Assembly: GCF_016405965.1 (NCBI RefSeq)
Contig: NZ_JAEFCD010000010.1
Span: 1 to 57,254, forward strand
Length of the DNA: 57,254 bases
Source of the DNA: Alteromonas sp. IB21
Lineage (GTDB): Bacteria; Pseudomonadota; Gammaproteobacteria; Enterobacterales; Alteromonadaceae
Direction: 5' to 3'
Below the pieces are notes generated by a model, which ran no database searches, was not told where the DNA came from, and saw only the letters and a program-made list of their open reading frames with translations. Position numbers and translations under genes: made by a program. Below, one piece after another: positions 26,020 through 36,780 of the stretch. Each line of letters begins with the position of its first letter. Position 1 is the first letter of the stretch.

Positions 26020-26985
26020 TTAATAGCGAACCAGCGCCGATGCCCAAGCAAATCCGCCTCCAAATGCTTCTAGTAATAAATGCTGTCCGCGTTGAATACG
26101 CCCGTCTCTAATAGCAGTATCTAATGCTGTTGGTACGGTAGCTGCGGATGTATTACCGTACTGCTCTAATGTAAGCACGACCTGGTCAAGAGACATATTC
26201 AGCTTTTTCGCTGTGGCTTTAATAATTCTAAAGTTTGCTTGGTGTGGCACTAACCAGTCAAGATCAGATTTTTCCATACCGTTAGCAGCAAGGGTTTGCT
26301 CCACTACTTCTGAAAGCTTAGTTACCGCAACCTTGAAAACCTCGTTGCCGCGCATAACACCCCAGTTTTCGTGCACTGATTGCTCATCACCACGGGTTGG
26401 ATTTCCAACGTACAACAAATCTCCGTGAGAGCCCGATGCGTTGATGTGGGTCGAGAGAATACCAGGCTCATCGCTTGCTTCTATTATCGTTGCCCCTGCG
26501 GCATCACCAAATAGAATAACCATGGTTCTGTCTTCGGGGTTGATCAAGCGACTTAAACAGTCAGTACCGACGACAAGAATGCGTTTCGCCATGCCTGACT
26601 TTATGTACTGGTCGGCTACACTCAAGGCGTAGCAATACCCTGCGCATGCAGCAGCTACATCAAATGCGGGAATACCGTCTAAATCAAGAATGCGTTGAAT
26701 TTCGCATGCTGTGCTTGGAAGCGCATAGCGACCGCTTGTGGTCGCGCACACAATCATGTCGATAGATTTTGGGTCGATGCCGGCCATTTCAATGGCTTTT
26801 TTACTGGCTTCTGCCCCCATGGTAGCAGCGGTTTCATCTGCTCCGATAATGCGTCGCTCTTTAATGCCAGTACGGTCAGTGATCCATTCATCACTGGTGT
26901 CTACCATTAATTCTAAATCAGCGTTCGTACGCACGTCGCTGGGATAATAGCTACCTGTTCCTATAAAGCGTGAATATTTGCTCAA
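26020..26985 (-). CDS. fabH: Beta-ketoacyl-ACP synthase III
   Basis: 321 residues. Initiates fatty-acid synthesis by condensing acetyl-CoA with malonyl-ACP. Catalytic Cys in [14 protein letters not shown], His in [11 protein letters not shown], Asn in [12 protein letters not shown]. It starts with TTG that overlaps the plsX stop as TTGA, so translation is probably coupled to plsX. The first residues after the start ([14 protein letters not shown]) match the family start, supporting TTG. Confidence 0.94.
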   Translation of the reverse strand: MSKYSRFIGTGSYYPSDVRTNADLELMVDTSDEWITDRTGIKERRIIGADETAATMGAEASKKAIEMAGIDPKSIDMIVCATTSGRYALPSTACEIQRILDLDGIPAFDVAAACAGYCYALSVADQYIKSGMAKRILVVGTDCLSRLINPEDRTMVILFGDAAGATIIEASDEPGILSTHINASGSHGDLLYVGNPTRGDEQSVHENWGVMRGNEVFKVAVTKLSEVVEQTLAANGMEKSDLDWLVPHQANFRIIKATAKKLNMSLDQVVLTLEQYGNTSAATVPTALDTAIRDGRIQRGQHLLLEAFGGGFAWASALVRY

Positions 26986-28007
26986 AGCTGCTCCAACAAT
27001 ACCGTTTCTATCTTTGTCTTTATCTTTTCAGGTAAATGCATCTTTGCTTCTTTCATTGCTTGCACGATGGCGTAATAAAAGGCGTCTTTTTGTGCATTTC
27101 CGTGACTCTTGATAACAATGCCGCGCAATCCTATCAGACTCGCACCGTTATACTGGTCGGGGTTCACACTGTTATAGATAGATTTCAGTAATGGGAAAGC
27201 AATTTTGGCTAATAATCGGGTATATAAATTCTTCTGTGTCTGACGTTTCACCTCGTTAATCACTAACTTAGCTAACCCTTCGCTAGATTTTAGCGCTACG
27301 TTTCCAGTGAAGCCATCGGTAACAACCACGTCCGCATGGTCGGTAAAAATATCATCGCCCTCAACATAACCAATGTAGTTAATGCCAGGCGCGTCTTTGA
27401 AAAGCTGGTCGGCAGATTTTACCTGCGCATTACCCTTAATATCTTCTTCACCCACATTTAGCAAAGCAACGCGAGGTGACGCAATGCCAGCAACTTCTTG
27501 TGCCAGTACTGACCCCATAACGCCATATTGAAAAAGTATTTCAGGCGTGCAATTTACATTGGCGCCTAAATCGAGGAGAAATACATTGTGGTGCCCTGTG
27601 GTAGGCATCATATTTATAAGCGCGGGTCTATCTATACCAGACAGAGTTTTAAGCAGATAAAAAGATAGAGTGAGTAGCGCTCCAGTATTGCCTGCACTTA
27701 CGCACGCATCTGCTTCGCCACTTTCGACAAGCTCAATAACGCGGCGCATAGAAGAGTCTTTTTTATTTCTGAGCGCTGATGTCGGCGCTTCGCCCATTTC
27801 AACGACTTGCGAACAGTGTTTTACAGAAACACGACGGCGCTCTGTATCAGAAAGTGGTAGAAGACCTGAATTGATAATTTCTTCGTCACCGCACAACATG
27901 AAATGCACATCGGGGTGAAGTTGGATAGCCTTGACGGCTGCAGAAAGGATAACAGGGGGACCATGATCGCCCCCCATGATATCTAACGCGATGGTTAGTG
28001 TAGACAA
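26982..28007 (-). CDS. plsX: Phosphate acyltransferase PlsX
   Basis: 341 residues. Makes acyl-phosphate from acyl-ACP for phospholipid synthesis. [14 protein letters not shown] at the start, [10 protein letters not shown] and [12 protein letters not shown] are family motifs. The start is TTG at 28007, directly before the conserved N-terminus; no ATG precedes it in frame. It lies 15 nt after rpmF and overlaps fabH by 4 nt. Confidence 0.93.
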   Translation of the reverse strand: MSTLTIALDIMGGDHGPPVILSAAVKAIQLHPDVHFMLCGDEEIINSGLLPLSDTERRRVSVKHCSQVVEMGEAPTSALRNKKDSSMRRVIELVESGEADACVSAGNTGALLTLSFYLLKTLSGIDRPALINMMPTTGHHNVFLLDLGANVNCTPEILFQYGVMGSVLAQEVAGIASPRVALLNVGEEDIKGNAQVKSADQLFKDAPGINYIGYVEGDDIFTDHADVVVTDGFTGNVALKSSEGLAKLVINEVKRQTQKNLYTRLLAKIAFPLLKSIYNSVNPDQYNGASLIGLRGIVIKSHGNAQKDAFYYAIVQAMKEAKMHLPEKIKTKIETVLLEQL

Positions 28008-28022
28008 AATGTAGTCGCCGTA

Positions 28023-28193
28023 TTACGCGCCGATTACTTTCTTGCCTTTATAATAACCGTCAGCAGTCACGTGGTGACGACGGTGAGTCTCGCCTGACGT
28101 TGAATCGACAGACAAAGTCGCGCCTGTCAATGCATCGTGTGAGCGACGCATACCGCGCTTAGAACGCGTTTTACGATTTTGTTGTACTGCCAT
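28023..28193 (-). CDS. rpmF: 50S ribosomal protein L32
   Basis: 56 residues, translated by hand: begins [20 protein letters not shown] and ends [11 protein letters not shown]. The basic N-terminus and the S-G-E-T-H-R-R-H-H segment are diagnostic of L32. The zinc-binding cysteines found in some L32 proteins are absent, as in most gammaproteobacteria. It starts 3 nt after yceD and precedes plsX, the conserved order. Confidence 0.96.
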
Positions 28194-28196
28194 AAC

Positions 28197-28730
28197 TTAC
28201 TCCTGGTCTCGCTTAAGTTCTTTCAAAACCGCGAAAGGGTTTTGTCGCTCTTGTTCCGGTTCAATCTTTCCAAACGACATGTCGTCTCGCTTTACCGTAC
28301 ACTCCGACTCTGCATGAAGGGGTACGATGGGCAAAGATAACAGTAGCTCGTCTTCAAAAATTTGAAGCAGACTAACTTCTCCGTGGTCGTTGACCTCTAC
28401 CGGTTCGTAAGCCTCGGGAATGATGTCATCGCTTTCCTGCTCTTCTCCCTGCACTGGAGTAAAACAGAATTCCGCTTCCACGGGATAATCAAGTTCACCA
28501 TTACACCTTTGACAGATAAGTGTTACCTGCGTGGCTAGGCGGCCGTGAAAAACAGTAAGACCCTGCGCGTCTTTTTCGAACTGTACTTCTGCGTCCACAT
28601 AGTCATTGCATCGGACAACTGCTTCACTCAATCGTTCCATATCTTTAGACGCAATCACGCCCCGATAGTCGGAACGTTTCATGGCACTTTTAGTCGGTTC
28701 GACCGAATGAGGGAGTTTCACTTTCTGCAT
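28197..28730 (-). CDS. yceD: YceD-family protein (DUF177; 23S rRNA accumulation)
   Basis: About 177 residues. MQKVKLPHSVEPTKSAMKR matches the start of E. coli YceD, so the ATG at 28730 is chosen over a TTG at 28754. CQRCNGELDYPV and a C-terminal region with ECTVKRDDM keep the family's cysteines. The family is needed for normal 23S rRNA accumulation and is always next to rpmF. No ribosome-binding site precedes the ATG, because a strong promoter ends 9 nt before it; the mRNA may be leaderless. Confidence 0.88.
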   Translation of the reverse strand: MQKVKLPHSVEPTKSAMKRSDYRGVIASKDMERLSEAVVRCNDYVDAEVQFEKDAQGLTVFHGRLATQVTLICQRCNGELDYPVEAEFCFTPVQGEEQESDDIIPEAYEPVEVNDHGEVSLLQIFEDELLLSLPIVPLHAESECTVKRDDMSFGKIEPEQERQNPFAVLKELKRDQE

Positions 28731-28739
28731 AGGGCGCGC

Positions 28740-28768
28740 ATGATAAAGGGTCAACCCCTTCCTGTCAA
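28740..28768 (-). promoter_or_regulatory. Strong sigma-70 promoter of yceD-rpmF-fab with GC-rich discriminator
   Basis: Read leftward: -35 TTGACA (28768-28763, consensus), exactly 17 nt, -10 TATCAT (28745-28740), then the discriminator GCGCGCC. The yceD ATG begins only 9 nt after the -10. GC-rich discriminators are known at promoters repressed by ppGpp and DksA. Confidence 0.7.
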
Positions 28769-28906
28769 AGCATAATTGCGTTTTAACTTACAATAAAAGG
28801 CTGTATATATCGAGCGATGATAATGTACCATCGCCGGATAAACCCTCGGTAAAAAATCGATAAAAACATCTATTACAAGATGATGATTTCTATATAAGGA
28901 GTATTT

Positions 28907-29527
28907 GTGGCTCATCTGATTCTCGCCTCCTCTTCTCAATACCGGAAAATGCTGCTGGAAAACATTGGTATTCAGGTAGATACATACGCTCCGGATATTG
29001 ATGAAACGCCCTTATGTAATGAAAGCCCCACTGCGTTGAGTTTGCGTCTTGCAGAGGCAAAAGCGCGCAGGGTAGCGGCTGAATTCAATTCTTTAGATAG
29101 CGATGTCATCGTTATCGGTAGTGATCAAGTCGCGCTAGTGCAAACAGGCACTGGTCCCCAGTTGCTCGGTAAACCCGGTACGTCTGAAAATGCAGTTAAG
29201 CAACTGATGGCATGCCAAGGTAAGCAGGTTTCATTTTATACCGCCCTTTGTTTGCATCAGCCTGCATCGAAGAAAACGATTACACAGGTGGATGAAACAC
29301 GAGTATTTTTCCGTCATAGCAGGGAAAAGGCCATTCGCGCTTATGTAGAAAAAGAACAGCCTTTAGATTGCGCAGGTAGCTTTAAAAGCGAAGGATTAGG
29401 TATTTTGCTGTTTGAGAAAATTGAAAGCCGAGATCCTAACAGTTTAATAGGCCTTCCTATTATGCTGTTAAATGAGTTACTCGGCGCTCACTTCAACGTT
29501 GATTTGTTAGAGATAGCGGCGCGTTAA
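28907..29527 (+). CDS. Maf-family nucleotide pyrophosphatase (YceF-like)
   Basis: 206 residues. LILASSSQYRKMLLENIG at the N-terminus is the Maf substrate loop, followed by DIDETPLCNESP, IGSDQVA and the C-terminal E-x-x-D-PNSLIGLP-MLLNELL. Maf/YceF enzymes hydrolyse modified nucleotides such as m7GTP to monophosphates. The start is GTG, with AAGGAG 6 nt upstream. It is divergent from yceD, as yceF is in E. coli. Its stop lies 7 nt from the stop of the convergent HAD gene. Confidence 0.9.
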   Translation: MAHLILASSSQYRKMLLENIGIQVDTYAPDIDETPLCNESPTALSLRLAEAKARRVAAEFNSLDSDVIVIGSDQVALVQTGTGPQLLGKPGTSENAVKQLMACQGKQVSFYTALCLHQPASKKTITQVDETRVFFRHSREKAIRAYVEKEQPLDCAGSFKSEGLGILLFEKIESRDPNSLIGLPIMLLNELLGAHFNVDLLEIAAR

Positions 29528-29534
29528 AAAAGCG

Positions 29535-30242
29535 CTAATTAAAAAGCGCGGCTTCCAACTCACTAACAGAATGAACTAGCGCCACGGGTGACAACGCTTC
29601 TAGATGCACCTGCGCATGCACGCCATATGACACCCCTATTCTGTCCATACCAATAGTTCTGGCCATTTGCATATCGTAGGTGGTATCGCCAATCATAACT
29701 GCATCGCTTATTTCAAATCCAAGTTCATCTAAAAGCTGCAACAGCATATCAGGCGAAGGCTTTGACTCGGCCTCGTCGGCGGTTCTTGATGCACTGAAGA
29801 AGCTGCCCGTATTGGTTTGCGCCCATGCTCTGTCAAGGCCGCGGCGTGCTTTTCCTGTAGCAACCGCCAACGTACACCCCGCTTCCTTTAAACTAGACAA
29901 TAATGAATTAACACCATCGAACAACGGACAAGGCGTGGTATCACGGGTCACAAATGCATCTTTGTAGGCAGCTACGAGCCGCTCTGCTAATTTGTCATCT
30001 TCAATGTTGAACAGCTTTTTAATAGCCGGTTTTAGGCTGATACCAATAATATGCCCAACCTCGTCATAGGTTGGAATTGGCATATCGCATTGCTTTGCGG
30101 CAATTTGCATACAGCTTACAATTTTCGCCGCCGAGTCCATTAAGGTGCCATCCCAATCGAAAATAACTAATTTATATCGGGGCTGCTTTTCGTTTAACGA
30201 GGTAGAGGTCCGTACAGCGGCCTCCTGAGCTTTTGATTCCAT
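29535..30242 (-). CDS. HAD-superfamily phosphatase (Gph-like)
   Basis: 235 residues. Motif I is VIFDWDGTLMDS with nucleophile and acid Asp, motif II VATGKAR, motif III Lys in ESKPSPDM, and motif IV VMIGDTTYDMQMA. A helical cap lies between I and II (IA subclass). Likely a phosphoglycolate-phosphatase-like or nucleotidase enzyme; the substrate is not determinable. A polar N-terminal extension of ~25 residues is unusual. It starts 5 nt after rluC and is co-transcribed. Confidence 0.85.
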   Translation of the reverse strand: MESKAQEAAVRTSTSLNEKQPRYKLVIFDWDGTLMDSAAKIVSCMQIAAKQCDMPIPTYDEVGHIIGISLKPAIKKLFNIEDDKLAERLVAAYKDAFVTRDTTPCPLFDGVNSLLSSLKEAGCTLAVATGKARRGLDRAWAQTNTGSFFSASRTADEAESKPSPDMLLQLLDELGFEISDAVMIGDTTYDMQMARTIGMDRIGVSYGVHAQVHLEALSPVALVHSVSELEAALFN

Positions 30243-30247
30243 AACTA

Positions 30248-31189
30248 CTAAAGGGCTTTAAGTGTGTTTACAAGAGTATCGTCTAACGGTGCAGTAAACG
30301 TAACGCGTTCTTCCGTTGCCGGGTGCAACAAAGAAATACTGCGAGCGTGAAGAAAAAGTCTATTCAATCCTTTTTGACGCATGGCTGCATCAAAATCCGC
30401 GTCACCGTATTTTGGATCGCCCGCAATTGGATGCCCTGCATGTAAACAATGCACACGTATCTGATGAGTCCTGCCTGTTATTGGCGATGCCTCAACAAGG
30501 GTGGCACCCGCATATTTTTCTAATATGCGGTAGCGCGTTTCGGACGGCTTACCATCTTCACTCACACTGACCATGCGCTCACCTGATTGCAGCACGTTTT
30601 TGCGAAGGGGCGCTTTGACTTTAAATCTGCTATCTGGCCACTCTCCTGCCACTAGCGCATTGTAGCGCTTGTCCATTTTACCTGTGCGCAGTTGCTCGTG
30701 CATATGGCGAAGTGCAGAACGCTTTTTCGCTATTAAGATACACCCAGAGGTATCCCTATCTAACCGGTGGACCAGCTCCATAAATTTGGCATCCGGACGC
30801 AACGCTCTCAACCCCTCAATAAGCCCGAAGCTTAACCCGCTCCCGCCATGAACCGCTGTTCCTGATGGCTTGTTAATAACAAGGAGGCGATCATCTTCAA
30901 ACAAGATATGCGATTCTAACGATGCGATTTTATCAAGCTTTGGCGAGGGTGCAGGCGCGCCTTCCGACACGCGAACCGGTGGAATTCTGATTAGGTCGTC
31001 AGCCTGAAGCTTATATTCTGGCTTCACTCGACCTTTATTTACCCGCACTTCGCCTTTACGCAAAATGCGATAAATCATGCTTTTTGGCACACCTTTTAGC
31101 TGCGTGCGCAAAAAATTGTCGATACGTTGCCCAGCCAAGTCGGCCTCAACGGTTACAAAACGTACTTTTTGGAGAGATTCTTCTTTCAT
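30248..31189 (-). CDS. rluC: 23S rRNA pseudouridine synthase RluC
   Basis: 313 residues. An S4 RNA-binding domain (RIDNFLRTQLKGVPKSMIYRIL) is followed by the RluA-type catalytic domain, with HRLDRDTSGC carrying the catalytic Asp and GRTHQIRVH. E. coli RluC modifies U955, U2504 and U2580 of 23S rRNA. It is divergent from rne, the same arrangement as in E. coli, which supports RluC over RluD or RluA. Confidence 0.92.
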   Translation of the reverse strand: MKEESLQKVRFVTVEADLAGQRIDNFLRTQLKGVPKSMIYRILRKGEVRVNKGRVKPEYKLQADDLIRIPPVRVSEGAPAPSPKLDKIASLESHILFEDDRLLVINKPSGTAVHGGSGLSFGLIEGLRALRPDAKFMELVHRLDRDTSGCILIAKKRSALRHMHEQLRTGKMDKRYNALVAGEWPDSRFKVKAPLRKNVLQSGERMVSVSEDGKPSETRYRILEKYAGATLVEASPITGRTHQIRVHCLHAGHPIAGDPKYGDADFDAAMRQKGLNRLFLHARSISLLHPATEERVTFTAPLDDTLVNTLKAL

Positions 31190-31981
31190 TCACTAAGTAT
31201 ACCTCAATGCTATTTCTATCGGCTAACTGAAAGTCATAAAATATTGAAAATAACCCTTCCCGCTGTATTTTTGAGCAAAGCACCCATTTTGTGGGCAGAC
31301 CAGTAAGAGATAAAAAGATATACACAATTTATTCACTTGCTGTCCTTGCTAAAAACGGGGTTTTGGTGCGATACTTAACGGCGTTTTTGGCACGGAATAA
31401 TTCACACTATAATTTTTGGTAGCAGGCGGTTTCTATCCCCTACCTCAAAATCGTGAAACTCAGCGTTATAAAAACAACAAACAAGACCGAATCAGCGAAA
31501 AAATAAAGGCGCTGTTCAAACTTGTATACGAAAAAGCATGGCGATCGTGTTGGTGGCATCCGCAATGAAAAAGTACTTTTCATACCAACCTAGCGAGAGA
31601 GGCAACGACTACACTGCCGTAATAAAGCAACCGCCATTGCTTGCGAACATAAAATAAGTTTGCCGTTAAAACAGAATTAAATGACACGTGAGCAAAAAAA
31701 GATTGCTCGCGATAATGAATACAGTAATAAGGGCAAGTCGCTCCCGACATCCTTAAAGCAGTGTGACCATAACGATTCATTCGCTACGTTGTTTCAATAC
31801 GAAGTAAGAATGATATCGAGTAACTCTAGACGTTAAAAACGACGTCAAAATGGTCAACCACCAAGGATAATGCGGCGTTACAACAAAGTCCCCGTCCAGC
31901 CGTGAGGTTGCGCGGTGAGGGTTTGCACATGTCACTTTAATTTTGTGTCTTAACGGCTGTACTAAACCAGAGTTAGATACA
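31190..31981 (+). promoter_or_regulatory. rluC-rne divergent region with long rne 5' leader
   Basis: A 792-nt gap without protein genes. A TATAAT (31408-31413) would start a leader of about 560 nt for rne. Close to the gene, GCGGCGTTACAACAAAGTC and a GC-rich stem (CCGTG/CGCGG in 31890-31930) resemble the structured end of the E. coli rne 5' leader (Rfam rne5), through which RNase E destabilises its own mRNA. The match is from memory of the element, not from alignment. Confidence 0.45.
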
Positions 31982-34900
31982 ATGAAAAGAATGTTAATAA
32001 ATGCAACTCAGCAAGAAGAGTTGCGCGTTGCCCTTGTCGATGGGCAACGGTTGTACGATTTAGATATAGAGAGCCCGGGACACGAGCAAAAAAAAGCAAA
32101 TATTTACAAGGGTAAGATAACCCGCGTTGAACCTAGCTTAGAAGCTGCTTTTGTTGACTACGGCGCTGACCGCCACGGTTTTCTACCTCTCAAAGAAATA
32201 GCCCGCACTTACTTCCCTAAAGGTTACAAATTCGAAGGCCGCCCAAACATCAAAGATGTGATTAAAGAAGGCCAAGAAGTTATTGTTCAAATTGATAAAG
32301 AAGAACGCGGTCAAAAAGGCGCAGCCCTCACCACATTTCTTTCACTTGCAGGTAGCTATTTGGTACTTATGCCAAATAATCCTCGTGCTGGTGGCATATC
32401 TCGCCGTATTGAAGGTGACGAGCGCACAGAACTAAAAGAGTCGCTTAGCAAACTCGAACTTCCAGACGGCATGGGCCTTATTGTTCGTACTGCTGGCGTA
32501 GGAAAATCTTACGAAGAATTAGAGTGGGATTTAAAAGTTCTTCTGAAGCACTGGGAAGCTATTTCAGAGGTTTCTCAGGAGCGTGAAGCACCGTTCTTAA
32601 TTCACCAAGAAAGTAACGTTATTGTACGTGCAATCCGTGACTACCTTCGTCGCGATATTGGTGAAATCCTAATTGATAAAACCAGCATATATGAGCAAGC
32701 GCTACAGCATATACAGCTAGTACGACCAGACTTTGCTAGCCGCGTAAAATTGTACCGCGGTGAAGTTCCACTGTTTAGTCACTATCAAATTGAAAGCCAA
32801 ATCGAGTCTGCATTCCAACGTGAAGTTCGCTTACCTTCTGGTGGCTCAATTGTTATTGACCCAACAGAGGCACTAACTTCAATCGATATTAACTCTGCTC
32901 GCGCAACGAAGGGCGGTGATATTGAAGAAACTGCGCTCAACACCAATTTAGAAGCCGCAGACGAAATTGCCCGTCAGCTACGTCTGCGTGACTTAGGTGG
33001 CCTTGTGGTTATCGACTTTATCGATATGACTCCTGTGCGCCATCAGCGTGAAGTAGAAAATCGCATGAAAGATGCGGTAAGAAGCGACAGAGCACGGGTT
33101 CAGCTAGGGCGTATTTCACGCTTCGGCCTGCTTGAAATGTCTCGTCAACGCTTACGTCCGTCGCTAGGCGAATCAGCGCACCACGTGTGCCCTCGCTGTT
33201 CAGGTCATGGCACCATTCGCGGAACCGAGTCTTTAGCGTTATCGATTCTTCGCATACTAGAAGAAGAAAGCATCAAAGAAAATACGGGGCAAATTGAGGC
33301 ACAGTTGCCTGTACCAGTTGCAACATACTTGCTCAATGAAAAGCGAAAATCTATCCAGCTCTTAGAAAAGCGTCATGGCGTTGATTTACTGCTTATACCT
33401 AACGCTAATTTAGATACGCCGCATTACCAAGTATTGCGTCGTCGTCCTGATGATGTTCTATCAGATGCTAGCTACGAAGTTGAGTTGATGCCTGCGGTGG
33501 AAGCGGAAACTGATGTTTCAACCTCTGCCCCTGTTAAGCGAGAAGAGCCTGCGCTTAAAGGTTTAGTTGCACCAACGGCGGCGCCAGTAGTTGCACCTAA
33601 AGAAGAGCCTGTTCAGAAAACTGATGATGTGCCTTCTTTATTTGCTCGCATTGGTAAGTGGATTAATGACTTGTTTGGCTCTGAGAGCGAACAAGGAGCG
33701 AGTCAAGATAAGACGCAACAGGCTGACGAAAATAGTAAGTCGAGAAACAACCGCAGTCGTAACAACGACGATCGACGCCGTAAGCCACGCAGCAAGAACA
33801 ACCGTCGAGGCAATCAATCTCAAAATAGAGATCAGGCTAAAGAACATAGTCGCGATAACGAACAGCAAGATACTCGCAAACCACGCAGTGAGCAGCGCCC
33901 AGAGCAAGACGAAAAGCGTAACAGCAAAGTCCGTAAGCCGCGTAAAGCACAGCAACCTCGTGATGAGCAGCAAAAGCCTAAGCAGGAAAAACAAGAAAGC
34001 GAACAGCAAGACACCCAAGTGCAGAAAAAGCGTGAAGTGGCTGAACGTAGAAAGCGTCGTGACAAGCGTCGTAGTGTTCGCGTAAATAAAGATGAGGTTG
34101 CGTCTGATACTATCGAGCAGACTGAAGCAAAAGCGCCATCAGCACCAAAAGGCAGTGATGCGGTAAAAACACCTCAACAAGAAAGCAAAGCGCAAAGCAA
34201 ACCTAAGAGCGATGCTAAGCCTCAAAAAGCAACAAAACCTGATGAGGTCGAAGAAAAAACAGAAAATGCTGTAGAGCAAGAACAAAAGCCACAGCCTAAG
34301 AAGTCTGCAAAGAAATCTGCTGATATCGCAGTAGAATCTAAATCGACATCTGACGTCGAAAAGACGGAAGAAGGCCATCCAGATGCGTCTGACTCGACAG
34401 ATGCAAGCGGTGAAGATAATGGACAGAAACGAGAGGGACGCGGACGTTCACGCCGTTCTCCTCGTCACGTCCGTGCAGCTGGTCAGCGTCGCAAGAAAGA
34501 GTCGCAGTTAGCGGACGATTCAGAAACACAGGTTAAGCAGCCGGGCGAGCTAGAATCTCAAGATACAGAGGTTAAAGCAGAGTCTCCTGTAAAACCAGAA
34601 GCGCCTGTCGTTGAAGAAACTCAAGCTGAAGAGCCAGGTCAATTAGCTTCTGCTGATGAGCAGCCTGAATCAACGCAAGAGAAGCAACAAAGCGCTAGAC
34701 TCGCAGTTGAAGCAGTTCAGGATGAACTTCAATTTGATGCAGAGCCTTCAGCCGATAAACAAGAGCCATCAGCTGAGAAACAAGAGCCATCAGCTGGTGC
34801 CGAGAAATCTGCGGTGGTAGCTAACGAGGCGTTAGTGCAAGACGAAGAGCCTTCAGCGGAAAGTGCAAAAGCTCTAGAAGAGGCTAATGACTTCGTTGAA

Positions 34901-35446
34901 AAAGCAGCTTCAACTGAGAAAGAACCAGTGGCCGAACAAACTCGCACGTCAGAAGACAAAGAGCAGGTTGCAGACACCGCTCCTATTGCTGATAGCTTGG
35001 CCGCTAAAGAAGAAGTAAAAACAGAGGTTTCTGCTGCTTCTCAAAAAACAGCGGCGTCGCCAGAACAAGTTGAGATTAACTTAGCTGATACAGGTTCTGA
35101 AAAGACAGAAGAGCCAGTGTCAGAAGAAGCGACATCAGAAACAGCAGTTGAAACACCTGTAGTTTCTAAGCAGGTTGATGACAGCGTCGCCTCCTCCACT
35201 GAAGTTAGCCTTGCGGCTAGTGGAAAAGGTAAGCGTGGCGCATCACATCCGATGGCCCTACCTGCAACAGTGAACGACACATTCGTTGATGTTGCGCTAA
35301 CGGCCAAAGCTGATGACGCTCGCCCTGCCCTAACAGTATCAGGAAAAACCGCAGCGATGGCTCGTGTAGCGTCTCGTGCTTCGGCACCGACTACGTTACC
35401 TAAGTCAGCCGAAACTGCTGTTGAACCTGAAACGGCTGCCGAATAG
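31982..35446 (+). CDS. rne: Ribonuclease E
   Basis: 1154 residues from ATG 31982; [20 protein letters not shown] is the conserved E. coli-type start, so the 13 upstream codons of the longer frame are rejected. The S1 domain ([20 protein letters not shown]) is followed by the catalytic domain with the Mg-binding Asp in TSIDINSA and VVIDFIDM, and the Zn-link [10 protein letters not shown]. From about residue 510 the tail is disordered: a membrane-binding-like amphipathic stretch ([13 protein letters not shown]), arginine-rich RNA-binding segments, then a very acidic region with tandem QEPSAEK repeats (34740-34800). The C-terminus ([20 protein letters not shown]) resembles the PNPase-binding tip of E. 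coli RNase E. It cleaves mRNA and matures rRNA and tRNA at the inner membrane. Confidence 0.96.
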   Translation: MKRMLINATQQEELRVALVDGQRLYDLDIESPGHEQKKANIYKGKITRVEPSLEAAFVDYGADRHGFLPLKEIARTYFPKGYKFEGRPNIKDVIKEGQEVIVQIDKEERGQKGAALTTFLSLAGSYLVLMPNNPRAGGISRRIEGDERTELKESLSKLELPDGMGLIVRTAGVGKSYEELEWDLKVLLKHWEAISEVSQEREAPFLIHQESNVIVRAIRDYLRRDIGEILIDKTSIYEQALQHIQLVRPDFASRVKLYRGEVPLFSHYQIESQIESAFQREVRLPSGGSIVIDPTEALTSIDINSARATKGGDIEETALNTNLEAADEIARQLRLRDLGGLVVIDFIDMTPVRHQREVENRMKDAVRSDRARVQLGRISRFGLLEMSRQRLRPSLGESAHHVCPRCSGHGTIRGTESLALSILRILEEESIKENTGQIEAQLPVPVATYLLNEKRKSIQLLEKRHGVDLLLIPNANLDTPHYQVLRRRPDDVLSDASYEVELMPAVEAETDVSTSAPVKREEPALKGLVAPTAAPVVAPKEEPVQKTDDVPSLFARIGKWINDLFGSESEQGASQDKTQQADENSKSRNNRSRNNDDRRRKPRSKNNRRGNQSQNRDQAKEHSRDNEQQDTRKPRSEQRPEQDEKRNSKVRKPRKAQQPRDEQQKPKQEKQESEQQDTQVQKKREVAERRKRRDKRRSVRVNKDEVASDTIEQTEAKAPSAPKGSDAVKTPQQESKAQSKPKSDAKPQKATKPDEVEEKTENAVEQEQKPQPKKSAKKSADIAVESKSTSDVEKTEEGHPDASDSTDASGEDNGQKREGRGRSRRSPRHVRAAGQRRKKESQLADDSETQVKQPGELESQDTEVKAESPVKPEAPVVEETQAEEPGQLASADEQPESTQEKQQSARLAVEAVQDELQFDAEPSADKQEPSAEKQEPSAGAEKSAVVANEALVQDEEPSAESAKALEEANDFVEKAASTEKEPVAEQTRTSEDKEQVADTAPIADSLAAKEEVKTEVSAASQKTAASPEQVEINLADTGSEKTEEPVSEEATSETAVETPVVSKQVDDSVASSTEVSLAASGKGKRGASHPMALPATVNDTFVDVALTAKADDARPALTVSGKTAAMARVASRASAPTTLPKSAETAVEPETAAE

Positions 35447-35463
35447 CAATTTGCTAATATAGT

Positions 35464-35492
35464 AAAAAAGCCGCTTTCGAGCGGCTTTTTCG
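35464..35492 (+). terminator. Terminator of rne
   Basis: AAAAAGCCGC-TTTCGA-GCGGCTTTTT, a perfect 10-bp stem with T-run, 20 nt after the rne stop. Confidence 0.9.
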
Positions 35493-35538
35493 TTTGTTAA
35501 ATTGGCACATACTTCTTCCCAAAAGTCGCTGGTGAGAA

Positions 35539-36720
35539 ATGGAAAATTCAATCGATAATGACTATACAACCTGGCTTGGCGAAGCATGCCGTGCCTGTGT
35601 TGTCCATACACATATGATCCAACCTCTTTGGAGCGGCTATGGCGCGTGTTTTAGAGCCAAACTGGAATACGCTACTCCTGTTGGTTATAAAAAAGAACAT
35701 AGGCTTGAGCAAGACAGCACTGGCTCTGATGTGGCTGCTGGCACTAAAAACAGCGAGTTTTATCCCATCGCTCATAGCAAGCGCTTCACCCACGTCGTTG
35801 TGAAATGCGCGTCGCCGCCAAGCAATTTAGCCCACCCAAAAGGATGGAACGGACAACGAAGTGACGAACGCAAGCGTCACTCTTTTCGTGTTGAAAACTA
35901 TTTTTACGATAAAGTGCAGTGGTTGACTACTGAAAGATGTAGAACAGCCACTTGCGTCGCGCATGCGCAAAAAGGAGATTCAACGCTACTTGTAATGGAA
36001 GATTTAGCGCACTGTGGCTACACCCATACCTCAATGTCTCTTTCACCGAATAATGCAAAAACGGTGCTTAAATGGCTGGCTCATTTTCACGGGCGTTTTT
36101 TGACTAAAGAGGCAGGCGAGAAAAATCGAGATACTAATCTTTGGCCGGAAGGCACCTACTGGCACTTATCCACAAGAGAAGATGAGTATCAGGCAATGCC
36201 TGAAGGTTTGTTGAAGCAAAATGCCGAAGCTATTTCTAAACGTCTGTCCAGCGCCCGATATCAAACGCTTGTGCATGGCGATGCTAAAGTAGCCAATTTT
36301 TGTTTTACCGCAGATTTCTCATCCTGTGCTGCTGTTGATTTTCAATACGTAGGCTATGGCGTAGGAGTAAAAGACGTTGCCTATTTTTTGGGAAGCGCGC
36401 TAACCACGCAAGAACAGCAGGAACACCGTGAAACGCTACTCGACACGTATTTTAATGAGTTAGAAATAGCGTTACTCGCTCGCTTGTCTGAAAATGATCT
36501 TCACTGCGCCTTTACACACAGCGATAGCTCTATAAACAACGATGCTCTTATGTACAACGACGTAGTGCAAGTAATCAAAGAATGGAAATACCTATATAGT
36601 TTTGCCTGTGCAGATTTTTATCGTTTTCTAGCGGGCTGGAGCCCAGAGCATTGGAAACTTGACCAAGAACTCCAGCATCAAACAGACATTGCATTGGCCA
36701 AGTTGAGCAAAGATATATAG
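35539..36720 (+). CDS. Phosphotransferase, ecdysteroid-kinase-like (aminoglycoside phosphotransferase fold)
   Basis: 393 residues. The kinase-like fold is shown by LVMEDLA-CGY (hinge), [14 protein letters not shown] (catalytic Asp and Asn) and [20 protein letters not shown] (the DFG-like Asp with family-specific context). The VDFQ-x-x-G-x-G-VKD-x-AYFL pattern fits the EcKinase/CHK-like group, not antibiotic kinases. The acceptor is unknown, possibly a choline-like or sterol-like alcohol. ATG is preceded by GGTGAG. It lies after the rne terminator and is probably monocistronic. Confidence 0.75.
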   Translation: MENSIDNDYTTWLGEACRACVVHTHMIQPLWSGYGACFRAKLEYATPVGYKKEHRLEQDSTGSDVAAGTKNSEFYPIAHSKRFTHVVVKCASPPSNLAHPKGWNGQRSDERKRHSFRVENYFYDKVQWLTTERCRTATCVAHAQKGDSTLLVMEDLAHCGYTHTSMSLSPNNAKTVLKWLAHFHGRFLTKEAGEKNRDTNLWPEGTYWHLSTREDEYQAMPEGLLKQNAEAISKRLSSARYQTLVHGDAKVANFCFTADFSSCAAVDFQYVGYGVGVKDVAYFLGSALTTQEQQEHRETLLDTYFNELEIALLARLSENDLHCAFTHSDSSINNDALMYNDVVQVIKEWKYLYSFACADFYRFLAGWSPEHWKLDQELQHQTDIALAKLSKDI

Positions 36721-36780
36721 CGTTTAACACCTAGCTCGCTTTTCTACCTAACGTTAAACCTCAAATTGCGTTAATTTTGC

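Noticed and set aside
28731..28754. TTG start of yceD eight codons upstream
   Set aside because: Although AGGAAGGGG precedes it, this stretch is the promoter itself (-35 at 28768-28763, -10 at 28745-28740), and the family begins at MQKVKLP.
33591..34085. 164-codon frame inside rne on the same strand, with antisense frames at 33638-34018 and 33832-34065
   Set aside because: They lie over the low-complexity basic tail of rne, whose codon bias keeps other frames open. No ribosome-binding sites or recognisable domains.
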